A program made the translations under genes and the position numbers. Positions 8,034-15,883 of a stretch of 64,000 nucleotides of DNA are shown piece after piece. How positions within the stretch are numbered: the stretch's first letter is position 1; every line of letters starts with the position of its first letter. A model generated the notes under the pieces. It searched no databases and was not told the origin of the DNA. It was given only the letters and a program-made list of their open reading frames with translations. Source of the DNA: Aureimonas altamirensis (GTDB taxonomy: Bacteria > Pseudomonadota > Alphaproteobacteria > Rhizobiales > Rhizobiaceae); the NCBI RefSeq assembly GCF_001463885.1, contig NZ_BBWQ01000011.1, positions 411,568 to 475,567 of the forward strand, given 5' to 3'.

Positions 8034-9154
8034 GCATCGAGCTGATCGGCTATGTCGGCGCCTTCAATTCTTCCGAGGTCGCGCGGCGCACCGGCCCCGC
8101 GGTCGACATCGACCATATCGAGGCGGTGGCCAAGGCCCACGAGTATGTCGGCTTCGACCGGGCGCTCGTCGCCTTCAACTCCAATTCCGCCGACAGCATC
8201 CTCGTGGGCCAGCATGTCGCCTCCGTCACAGAGCGGCTGAAGCTGATGATCGCCCATCGGCCGGGCTTTACCGCGCCGACGCTGGCCGCCCGGCAACTGG
8301 CGACGCTGGACCAGTTCTCCAGAGGGCGCGTCGCCGTCCACATCATCACCGGCGGCAACGATGCCGAGCTGGCGCAGGACGGAGACCATCTGACCAAGGA
8401 CGAGCGCTACGCCCGCACCGCCGAATATATCGACATCCTGCGCCGCGAATGGTCCAGCGAGACGCCCTTCGACCATGATGGCGCCTATTACCGCGTCCGG
8501 CAGGGCTTCGGCGACGTGAAGCCGAGGCAGCCGGGTGGCATTCCGGTGTTCTTTGGCGGGGCGTCCGACGCCGCCATAGCGGTTGCCGGCCAGCATGCCG
8601 ACACATATGCGCTCTACGGCGAAAGCCTCGACCAGGTGGCCGAGCTCATTGCGCGGGTTCGCGCCGCCGCCGCCCCTTTCGGACGCTCTCCCGCCTTCAG
8701 CGTCTCGATCCGCGCGGTGCTGGCCGATACCGAAGCCAAGGCCTGGGCGAAGGCCGACGACATCCTGGCGCGGGCCACGGCCCTGCGCACCGCCGGTGGC
8801 GACGGCAAGTCGCCGCACAACATCCGCCAGAAGCGCAAGACCGGCGAAATCCCGCCCAACGAAGGGTCGCGCCGCCTTCTGGCGGCCGCCGCAAAGGGGA
8901 CGCGCCTCGATACGTGCCTGTGGACCGGGATCGCCCAACTCACGGCGGCGCAAGGCAACACCACGGCCCTCGTCGGCACACCCGATCAGGTGGCCGATGC
9001 GCTGGCCGCCTATCACGAACTGGGCGTCACCCGCTTTCTTATCCGCGGCTTCGACCCGTTGGTCGACGCCATTCAGTATGGCCGCGAATTACTGCCGCGC
9101 ATTCGGGCCCTGGCCGCCGCACGGGACACGGCCCGCGGCATCGCTGCCGAGTAG
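8030..9154 (+). CDS. SsuD-like FMNH2-dependent alkanesulfonate monooxygenase (LLM family), copy 1
   Basis: A 374-residue luciferase-like monooxygenase close in length and pattern to SsuD. It contains HRPGFTAPTLAARQLATLDQFSRGRV and IITGGNDAE, the early TIM-barrel motifs of this class. SsuD uses reduced FMN and oxygen to cleave the C-S bond of alkanesulfonates, releasing sulfite and an aldehyde. The start overlaps the previous stop (ATGA). A paralogue follows after 10 bases, and about 380 bases in the middle are almost identical between the two. No SsuE-like NADPH:FMN reductase is present in the window, so reduced flavin must come from elsewhere. Confidence 0.85.
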   Translation: MSIELIGYVGAFNSSEVARRTGPAVDIDHIEAVAKAHEYVGFDRALVAFNSNSADSILVGQHVASVTERLKLMIAHRPGFTAPTLAARQLATLDQFSRGRVAVHIITGGNDAELAQDGDHLTKDERYARTAEYIDILRREWSSETPFDHDGAYYRVRQGFGDVKPRQPGGIPVFFGGASDAAIAVAGQHADTYALYGESLDQVAELIARVRAAAAPFGRSPAFSVSIRAVLADTEAKAWAKADDILARATALRTAGGDGKSPHNIRQKRKTGEIPPNEGSRRLLAAAAKGTRLDTCLWTGIAQLTAAQGNTTALVGTPDQVADALAAYHELGVTRFLIRGFDPLVDAIQYGRELLPRIRALAAARDTARGIAAE

Positions 9155-9164
9155 GAGACCACCC

Positions 9165-10284
9165 ATGAGTATCGAATTTATCGGCTATGTCGGCCATTTC
9201 AATTCGTCCGAATCTGTCCGTCGCACCGGCCCCGCAGTCGATATCGACCATATCGAGACGGTGGCGAAGGCCCACGAGTATGTCGGTTTCGACCGGGCGC
9301 TCGTCGCCTTCCATTCGACGTCGGCCGAAAGCATCCTGATCGGCCAGCATGTCGCCTCCGTCACACAGCGGCTGAAGCTGATGATCGCGCATCGGCCGGG
9401 CTTTACCGCGCCGACGCTGGCCGCCCGGCAACTGGCGACGCTGGACCAGTTTTCCAGAGGGCGTGTCGCCGTCCACATCATCACCGGCGGCAACGATGCC
9501 GAGCTGGCGCAGGACGGGGACCATCTGACCAAGGACGAGCGCTACGCCCGCACCGCCGAATATATCGACATCCTGCGCCGCGAATGGTCCAGCGAAACGC
9601 CCTTCGACTATGACGGCGCCTATTACCGCGTCCGGCAGGGCTTCGGCGACGTGAAGCCGAACCAGCCGGGTGGCATTCCGGTGTTCTTTGGCGGGGCGTC
9701 CGACGCCGCCATAGCGGTTGCGGGCCAGCATGCCGACATCTATGCGCTGTGGGGCGAAACCTATGCGCAGGTGGGCGAGCTTGCCGGCCGGGTTCGGACG
9801 GCGGCGGCCAAATTCAACCGGAAGCCCGCATTCAGCCTGTCGCTGCGGCCGGTGCTTGCGGACACGGAAGAAAAGGCGTGGGCCAAGGCGGAGGCCATCC
9901 TGGAACGGGCGAAAGCCCTGCGGCAGGCAGGCGGGGATGGACGCGCACCCCAACAATGCCCGCAAGGCACGGGACCCGAGCGTTTTGCCGCAGAACGAAG
10001 GGTCCCGCCGCCTGCTGGAAGCGGCAGCGAAGGGGCCGCGCCTGGACAAATGCCTGTGGACGGGTATTGCAGCCCTGACGGGCGCCAGCGGCAATTCGAC
10101 CGGGCTCGTCGGCACGCCCGACCAGGTGGCCGAAGCCCTGGCCGACTATTACGAGATCGGTATCAGCAAGTTCTTGCTGCGCGGGTTCGATCCACTCGTC
10201 GACGCGGTGCAATACGGCCGCGAACTGCTGCCGCGTGCCCGGCAGATCATTGCCGAGCGCCGGCAAAAAGCCGCGGCCGAGTGA
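9165..10284 (+). pseudogene. SsuD-like FMNH2-dependent monooxygenase, copy 2, interrupted by a +1 frameshift
   Basis: The gene starts MSIEFIGYVGHFNSSE after the ribosome site TAGGAG and matches copy 1 along its length. Near 9931-9947 the reading frame shifts by one base. The upstream frame runs to QAGGDG, and the matching downstream sequence (HPNNARKARDPSVLPQNEGSRRLL onward) continues in the +1 frame to the stop at 10284. Removing one base in GGACGCGCAC restores a 372-residue protein and gives exactly the same 17-residue spacing to NEGS as in copy 1. A G run (GGGG at 9933-9936) is an alternative site. The rest is intact with no other stops, so this is either a very recent mutation or a sequencing error. 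If real, copy 2 would be truncated after about 257 native residues. Confidence 0.8.
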
Positions 10285-10315
10285 GCGCCAGACCCTGAGC
10301 AACGGAGACGCAACC

Positions 10316-10939
10316 GTGAAGCTGTATCATTCCGCCACCTCGCCCTATGCCCGCAAGGTCATGATCGTCGCGCATGAAACGGGACAGGCAGGCGATATCG
10401 AGATCATCCCCGCGGCCCCGCATCCCATCGATCGGGACAGCGCCATCGTTTCGCACAACCCGCTCGGCAAAGTGCCGACGCTGATCACGTCGGAAGGGTT
10501 GGTTCTGTTCGACAGCCGCGTCATCGCGGAATATCTTGCGGCACGCTCGGGGGATCAGCGGATTTTCCCCACCGCCGGAAAAGGCCGCTGGCAGGCACTG
10601 GCCCGGCAGGCGCTCGGCGATGGCCTGCTCGATGCTGCCTTGCTGATCCGCTATGAAGCCACCGCCCGCCCCGCCGAGCTGCGCTGGGCACTCTGGCAGG
10701 AGCGCCAGTTCGACAAGATCCGGTCCGCGCTCGCGGCAATCGATGCCGCCGCCCCGGCCTTCGACACGGCATTGGATATAGGCACCATCACCCTGGCCTG
10801 CGCGCTCCTTTATCTGGACCTGCGCTTCCGCGAGTTGGACTGGCGTTCGGAGCATCCCCATGCCGCCGCATGGTTCGCCACAATCGAAAATCATGAGAGT
10901 ATCCGCCAGACGGGGGCGGAAGCTCCGGTACCGGCATGA
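10316..10939 (+). CDS. Glutathione S-transferase family protein
   Basis: A 207-residue protein. The N-terminal thioredoxin-fold domain contains YHSATSPYARKV, the cis-proline segment GKVPTL and FDSRVIAEYL, the usual glutathione-binding elements. The C-terminal part is the helical GST domain. GTG at 10316 is taken as the start because GGAG lies at a good distance and earlier in-frame starts fall inside the previous gene. It may conjugate or remove glutathione from an intermediate of the upstream oxygenases, or handle sulfite or aldehyde stress; this is inference from position. Its stop overlaps the cupin start (ATGA). Confidence 0.82.
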   Translation: MKLYHSATSPYARKVMIVAHETGQAGDIEIIPAAPHPIDRDSAIVSHNPLGKVPTLITSEGLVLFDSRVIAEYLAARSGDQRIFPTAGKGRWQALARQALGDGLLDAALLIRYEATARPAELRWALWQERQFDKIRSALAAIDAAAPAFDTALDIGTITLACALLYLDLRFRELDWRSEHPHAAAWFATIENHESIRQTGAEAPVPA

Positions 10940-11448
10940 CCGAGGAGGCATCATTGACCCACGACCACACCCATCCACACACGGATGACGAGCCACGTTG
11001 GAAGCATGACGGCATCCGGGTCATCAAGGGCGACGCGCTGGATTCGAACACCCCGCAGACACCCGGCATGTTCCGCCAGGCGGCCATCAACGCCGCGCGC
11101 GTCGGTGCACAGAAAATCTGGGCGGGCACGGTAAGCATCGCGCCCGACGCCAAGACCGGCGTGCATCACCATGGCGAGCTGGAAAGCGTCATCTACGTCG
11201 TCAGCGGCCGTGCGCGTTTGCGGTGGGGCGACCGGCTCGAATTCGTGGCAGAGGCAGAGCCCGGCGATTTCATCTTCGTGCCGCCCTTCGTGCCGCACCA
11301 GGAAATCAATGCCGATCCCACCCAACCGCTGCAATGCGTGCTGGTCCGCTCGGACAACGAGGCGGTCGTGGTCAACATCACCGATGTCGACCCGGTCGAG
11401 AAGCCGGAAGAGGTCTACTGGGTAGACCCGATCCACCGCCATCCATAG
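10936..11448 (+). CDS. Cupin domain protein
   Basis: A 170-residue single-domain cupin. The metal site is visible: His77 and His79 in VHHHGELE, Glu83, and His121 in FVPHQE. These match cupin motifs 1 and 2. The N-terminus is rich in histidine and acidic residues (THDHTHPHTDDEP), possibly an extra metal-binding tail. Cupins include dioxygenases for thiols, isomerases and regulators, and no specific reaction can be read. As the last gene of the tct-flavoenzyme operon it probably acts on an intermediate of the same pathway. It is convergent with the YeeE/YedE gene. Confidence 0.82.
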   Translation: MTEEASLTHDHTHPHTDDEPRWKHDGIRVIKGDALDSNTPQTPGMFRQAAINAARVGAQKIWAGTVSIAPDAKTGVHHHGELESVIYVVSGRARLRWGDRLEFVAEAEPGDFIFVPPFVPHQEINADPTQPLQCVLVRSDNEAVVVNITDVDPVEKPEEVYWVDPIHRHP

Positions 11449-11469
11449 CGGTGTCTGCGCGTCATAAGA

Positions 11470-12699
11470 TCAGCGACGACTGAGGGCGCGTGCGCGCAGC
11501 AGCACGATGCCCGCGAGCATGGATAGGGCAAACACCCAGCCCGACAGCGCACCAGCATGAATGCCGGACATCAGGGTACCGACCGAGCAGCCGAGCGCGG
11601 TCGTCGCCCCCCATCCGAGCAGGATGCCGCCGCCCAACCCTCTTGCGACATGGGCCATGCGAGGCCGTTGCGGCGTGAACTGCCCACTCGATATCGCCGC
11701 CGCGAAGCTGGCCGAAACGAGACCCAGGATGAACAGGCCATTGTTGGACAAAAGGGCGTCTGCAACGATGGAAATGCAGCCGCGCAGGCGGTCCAGGCCA
11801 AGCAATTGCCCCGGAACAAGGCCGACATCCGTGCCCACCGCGCGTGCACGCGCCGAAAGTTCGGCCGTCACGCCCAGTGGCGCGACGCGCAGATAGGCGA
11901 CCATGCCCAGCACGCCCACGGCGATGCCGCCGATCCAGCCTGGCCACCGCCCGATAAACAGCACCTTGACCGGCTTCAGCCGATCGTCGGCAAGCCGGGC
12001 CAGGCCAGCCCGCGTCTGCGTTCGCCTGTTGGAGTGCCAGAACACCAGCGGCCACGCGACGACAGCAAGAAGCGCCAGAGACGCCATAAGCCAGCCGGCA
12101 TATCCAAGATGCGCGGGCAGCCATACGGTCGGCGCATCCACCACCATGGCGAGGTAAAGGCTGTTCCAGCTTGCCAGACCCAGGATAAAGCCGAGGAAGG
12201 CTCCCGCCAGCGCAAAGGGAGCGGTCGGCGACCCCTCGCCCAGCCGATACAGATGCGCCGAGAGGCACGAGCCGGAAATCGCCATGCCGGCACCGAAGGC
12301 AAGCCCGCCAAGGACGAGGCTCCAGGCAACCGGGCCGATAAAGGCGTCCGGCGGCAGACGGCCCGTTGCCGGGTCGGGCATCCAGGCGCCGAAGACGACG
12401 GCATAGCCCGCCATCCCGACAGCCAGCGCCACCAGGATGCCGAGCACGCCGTCAGGCTCTTTCTCTTCGATGCACTCGCGGATCGAGCAATAGAAACAGA
12501 AGCGGGCACGCTGGAGCACCAGGCCGAAGATCGCGCCGAATGTCAGCGACAGTGCCAGGCCGTCGCCCGCGCCGCTCCATGACAGGGCAAGCCCTGCGGC
12601 GATGAGCGCCACAGCGATGCCGACGGGAACGAGGCGACGCCCGGCAACCACAAGGCTGCCGGGCGTCGCGTAATCTGCTTTCTGCGAACGAGTCGTCAT
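11470..12699 (-). CDS. YeeE/YedE family membrane protein, probable thiosulfate/sulfur transporter
   Basis: A 409-residue polytopic protein with two tandem Sulf_transp-type halves. Cysteines lie in the places typical of the family: CFYCSIREC and SGSCLSAH in the first half, RGCISIV and LGCSVGT in the second. In characterised relatives (TsuA) such cysteines line the path for thiosulfate. It lies 9 bases downstream of an exported rhodanese on the same strand, so sulfur may be trapped in the periplasm and handed to this transporter. No TusA-like partner is seen adjacent. Confidence 0.85.
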   Translation of the reverse strand: MTTRSQKADYATPGSLVVAGRRLVPVGIAVALIAAGLALSWSGAGDGLALSLTFGAIFGLVLQRARFCFYCSIRECIEEKEPDGVLGILVALAVGMAGYAVVFGAWMPDPATGRLPPDAFIGPVAWSLVLGGLAFGAGMAISGSCLSAHLYRLGEGSPTAPFALAGAFLGFILGLASWNSLYLAMVVDAPTVWLPAHLGYAGWLMASLALLAVVAWPLVFWHSNRRTQTRAGLARLADDRLKPVKVLFIGRWPGWIGGIAVGVLGMVAYLRVAPLGVTAELSARARAVGTDVGLVPGQLLGLDRLRGCISIVADALLSNNGLFILGLVSASFAAAISSGQFTPQRPRMAHVARGLGGGILLGWGATTALGCSVGTLMSGIHAGALSGWVFALSMLAGIVLLRARALSRR

Positions 12700-12708
12700 C
12701 GCCCGGTT

Positions 12709-13641
12709 TTACTTTCCGGTCCACACCGTGTTCGAGACATTGACGATCGGCGATCCGACCGAGTTGCCATACTCTGTCCATGAGCCATCGTAATTGCGCA
12801 CATCGTAGCCGAGAATCTTGCTCAGCAGAAACCATGTGTGGCTGGAGCGTTCTCCGATGCGGCAATAGACGATGATGGGCTTCGAACCGTCGATCCCCTT
12901 CTCGGCATAGATTCTGCGCAGCTCTTCCGCCGGCTTGAACGTGCCGTCCTCGGCAACGGCCGTGCCCCACGGAACGTTGATCGCCTCTGGCACGTGGCCG
13001 GCGCGGATCGTCAATTCCTGCGAGCCTTCGGGCGCAAAGATGCGGCCCGAATATTCGTCGGCCGAGCGGATATCCACGATTGTTGCGTCTTCCTCGCCGT
13101 TCACGACATCCAGCACCTGCGACAGGCGCGCGCGCAGCGCCTCGTTGCGCTCGGGAAGCTCGACGCTCGTTGCGGCCACCGAAGCGACGCGGGTCGATAG
13201 CGGAAGGTTTTCGGCCTCCCATTTCTTGCGGCCGCCATCCAGCAGTTTCACGTCGATGCCATAGGTATCGAACACCCAGGCGCCCCAGGCCGCGAACCAG
13301 TTGTTGTTGTCGCCGTACAGCACGACGGTCTTTTGCTCGTCGATGCCGAGCTTGCGCACCAGGGCCTCGAAATCCTCGCGGCTGGCGATGTCGCGCTTGA
13401 CCGGATCCACCAGGTCCGTGTGCCAGACGACGTTCTGCGCGCCTTCGATATGCCCGCGCTCGAAGACACCGGGCTCTACGGAAACCTCGACGAGGCGAAG
13501 CGCGTCATCGCCCAGATTGGCCTCCAGCCATTCGGTGGTGACGAGCGGCCCGTCCGGCACGTCCAGGGCCAGCGCCGAGGTTGAGCCCGCATAAAGCGAA
13601 AATGCAAAAGCGACGGCCGCAACGGCCCCATTGTGTCTCAT
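12709..13641 (-). CDS. Exported two-domain rhodanese, thiosulfate sulfurtransferase
   Basis: A 310-residue protein with a Sec signal peptide (about residues 1-25, ending in an ALA-type site). The N-terminal rhodanese domain has no cysteine at the active-site loop (LYGDNNNW). The C-terminal domain carries Cys260 in CRIGERSS, the loop typical of thiosulfate sulfurtransferases. It should move sulfane sulfur from thiosulfate to an acceptor such as cyanide or a thiol, in the periplasm. The start at 13641 is chosen because it has GGAGAG upstream and begins directly with the signal peptide. It is co-directional with the sulfur transporter yeeE-like gene and likely co-transcribed. Confidence 0.88.
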   Translation of the reverse strand: MRHNGAVAAVAFAFSLYAGSTSALALDVPDGPLVTTEWLEANLGDDALRLVEVSVEPGVFERGHIEGAQNVVWHTDLVDPVKRDIASREDFEALVRKLGIDEQKTVVLYGDNNNWFAAWGAWVFDTYGIDVKLLDGGRKKWEAENLPLSTRVASVAATSVELPERNEALRARLSQVLDVVNGEEDATIVDIRSADEYSGRIFAPEGSQELTIRAGHVPEAINVPWGTAVAEDGTFKPAEELRRIYAEKGIDGSKPIIVYCRIGERSSHTWFLLSKILGYDVRNYDGSWTEYGNSVGSPIVNVSNTVWTGK

Positions 13642-13970
13642 TCTGTCTCTCCGAGGTTGCGCTTGGGAGGAACAGGCTAGGGCGCTTGGCCGACAGGCCG
13701 CGAGGCAAAATATACCAAAGCACTGGAGATTTTTGGTCAGCCATGGCCAAGGGGCGCTCACGATTCATCACAAACGCGTGGGCGGCGAGATCGCTGCTCT
13801 GCCTGGCTTTGCGGCCTCCCGAGCCAATAAGGGATGCCTTTCCCTAAAAATCTATAAGATCGATAGATTATTCTTTTCCAGGCGGGCCGATCCCGCCTAG
13901 CCTTCTTGTCCAGCGTCGCCGGATGGGACCGGCGATGCCTGCCCGCCCTCCAAGCTCAAGAGTAGTCAAG
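13642..13970. other. Divergent intergenic region between the rhodanese and MetQ-like genes
   Basis: About 330 bases without a convincing gene. The right part is locally AT-rich and holds an inverted repeat at 13850-13868 followed by a 7-bp hairpin (AGGCGGG/CCCGCCT, 13880-13898). A similar arrangement occurs before the first ssuA gene. Confidence 0.5.
13850..13868 (+). promoter_or_regulatory. Inverted repeat ATCTAT-N7-ATAGAT upstream of the MetQ-like gene
   Basis: Perfect 6-base arms with a 7-base spacer (AAGATCG). A near copy with the same spacing lies at 14836-14854 upstream of the first ssuA. Both are followed within about 35 bases by a GGCG-rich hairpin and the string TAGCCT. This suggests a shared regulator of sulfur uptake, perhaps LysR-type of the CysB/Cbl kind, but the binding factor is unknown. 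Confidence 0.5.
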
Positions 13971-14801
13971 ATGATCAGAATTATACGGCCGGCCCGACCG
14001 GCACTGCGAAGCGCCCTGGTTGCGGCCATGCTCAGCGTGCCGATGGGCGCGATGGCCGATGAGCTCGTGATCGGCGTGACGCCGGGCGCCCTTGCCGATT
14101 CCATCGAGGTGGCGGCAGACGAGGCGCGGGGCGCCGGGCTCGACGTACGGGTGGTGGAGTTCAGCGACTGGACCACGCCAAACCTCGCGCTCGACGCCGG
14201 CGATCTCGATCTCAACTATTTCCAGCACAAGGCCTTTCTGGACAATGCCATTGCCGAGACGGGCTATGAGCTGGTCAGCGTCGGGCTGGGGCTGCTGCCC
14301 AATATCGGTCTGTATTCCACGCGCTACCCAAGCTTCGACGCACTCCCCGAGGGTGCGCGTGTCGGCGTGGCCAGCGATCCGGTCAACCAGGGGCGTGGCC
14401 TGCTGCTGCTGGCACAGGCCGGGCTGATCACGCTGCGGGACGGTGTCGCCTCTCGTGGAACGCTGGACGACATCGTCGCCAACCCCCGGAACATCGAGTT
14501 GATCGAGATCGAGGGTCCGCAGCTCGTTCGTGCGCTCGACGACGTCGATCTGGCGCAGGGCTACCCCGCCCATTACGTCAACGCGGGCAAGCCTGAGATC
14601 GCCGGCTCTGCCCTGCTTTATTCCGGCGTGGCTGACAGCGATTTCGCCATTCGTTTCGTATCGCGCAAGGACAATGCCGACGACGCCGACATCGCGCGCT
14701 TCATACAGATCTACCAGCAGTCGCCGGCCGTCCGCGCCGAGATCAGCCGGGCCTATGCCGACAATGACGCCCTTTATTCCCTGCCATGGGAAAACCGCTA
14801 G
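13971..14801 (+). CDS. NlpA/MetQ-family substrate-binding protein
   Basis: A 276-residue binding protein of the MetQ/NlpA family; the mature part opens ELVIGVTPGALADSIEVAADEA and contains the typical DLDLNYFQHKAFLD segment. Family members deliver methionine or related sulfur compounds to a MetNI transporter. Here residues about 1-27 form a signal peptide with no lipobox cysteine, so the protein is probably soluble in the periplasm. No metN or metI gene is adjacent; the neighbours are ssu-type genes. The start at 13971 gives a clean signal peptide but has a weak ribosome site, and upstream in-frame starts cannot be excluded. Confidence 0.8.
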   Translation: MIRIIRPARPALRSALVAAMLSVPMGAMADELVIGVTPGALADSIEVAADEARGAGLDVRVVEFSDWTTPNLALDAGDLDLNYFQHKAFLDNAIAETGYELVSVGLGLLPNIGLYSTRYPSFDALPEGARVGVASDPVNQGRGLLLLAQAGLITLRDGVASRGTLDDIVANPRNIELIEIEGPQLVRALDDVDLAQGYPAHYVNAGKPEIAGSALLYSGVADSDFAIRFVSRKDNADDADIARFIQIYQQSPAVRAEISRAYADNDALYSLPWENR

Positions 14802-14835
14802 CCGCACCTGCAGCGAGGCAAGAATTGTTCTGAAA

Positions 14836-14854
14836 GTCGATAAAATTAATAGAC
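14836..14854 (+). promoter_or_regulatory. Near-palindrome GTCGAT-N7-ATAGAC upstream of the first ssuA
   Basis: The site has the same arm length and 7-base spacer as the one at 13850-13868, with one mismatch between its arms. Both contain ATAA-R-AT and ATAGA. It sits in the 123-base gap between the MetQ-like gene and ssuA and is followed by a GGCGA/TCGCC hairpin and TAGCCT. Probably a regulatory site or part of a shared promoter. Confidence 0.5.
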
Positions 14855-14924
14855 TATTTCTAGGCGAGGTCTCGTCGCCGCGGCTAGCCTGAGGGCTCAT
14901 TGACGACGAAGGGGGCCCGCCATC

Positions 14925-15883
14925 ATGAAACGCCTAGGAACCATGCTCGCCGGGCTAGCCGCCCTTTTCGCGGCGACGACGGCGCAGGCCGCCGACGTGG
15001 AAGAGATCCGCATCGATTGGGCCACCTACAACCCGGTCTCCATCCTTCTCAAGGAAAAGGGCCTTCTCGAAAAGGAGTTCGAGGCGGACGGCATATCGAT
15101 CCGCTGGGTGCAGTCTGCCGGCAGCAACAAGGCGCTGGAGTTCCTGAACGCGCAATCCATCGACTTCGGCTCGACTGCCGGTTCGGCAGCCTTCCTGGCG
15201 CGGATCAACGGCAATCCCGTCAAGTCGATCTATGTCTACTCCAAGCCCGAATGGACCGCGCTCGTCACCAAGGGCGACAGCGATATTTCCGCCGTGGCGG
15301 ACCTGAAGGGCAAGACCGTCGCGGTAACGCGCGGCACCGACCCGCACATCTTCCTGGTACGGGCCCTGTCGGATGCCGGCCTTTCCGAGCGCGACCTCAA
15401 CCTCGTGCTGCTTCAGCACGCCGACGGCAAGACGGCACTTCTGCGCGGTGACGTCGACGCATGGGCCGGCCTCGATCCGCTGATGGCTTCGGCAGAGGTG
15501 GAGGACGGCGCCGGCTCTTCTTCCGCAACGCCGACGCCAATACCTGGGGCGTCCTCAACACGCGGGAGGATTTCGCAGAAGAGCATCCGGCGCTCGTGCA
15601 GCGCGTCCTTGCCGTCTACGAGCAGGCGCGGCAGGAAGCTTTGGCCAACCCGGCAGATCTGCAGGCGCTGCTTGTCGCCGCAACAGGCCTGCCCGACGCG
15701 GTGATCGAACGCCAGCTCGAGCGCACCGACCTGTCCCACTCCACCATCGGCGACGCACAGGCGCAGACCATTTCAGAGGCAGGCAAGGCGCTGCAATCGG
15801 CCGGGGTGATCGCCGCCGACGTCGATGTCGATGGCACGGTGGCCGACCTGATCGACAGGCGCTTCGACAATCTGGGCCAGTGA
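14925..15883 (+). pseudogene. SsuA-like sulfonate-binding protein, copy 1, interrupted by a -1 frameshift
   Basis: The protein has a Sec signal peptide (MKRLGTMLAGLAALFAATTAQA) and the SsuA/NMT1 layout, including the IDFGSTAGSAAFLARINGNPV and LKGKTVAVTRGTDPH segments. The frame reads correctly to AEVEDGA at 15512, then family-like sequence (RLFFRNADANTWGVLNTREDF) continues in another frame to the stop at 15883. Adding one C in GGCGCCGG restores a protein of about 319 residues. No other disruption is seen, so a sequencing error or a recent mutation are both possible. The gene heads a cassette with ssuC and ssuB; without it the permease and ATPase would need another binding protein, such as the MetQ-like one upstream. 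Confidence 0.8.

Noticed and set aside
8583..9164. Coding upstream extension of the second monooxygenase gene
   Set aside because: The in-frame sequence before the ATG at 9165 is an alternate frame of copy 1; the true start has its own ribosome site.
8030..10284. Near-identical blocks interpreted as a mobile element or transposon repeats
   Set aside because: The similarity lies inside two aligned coding genes at a constant offset; tandem duplication with conversion explains it.
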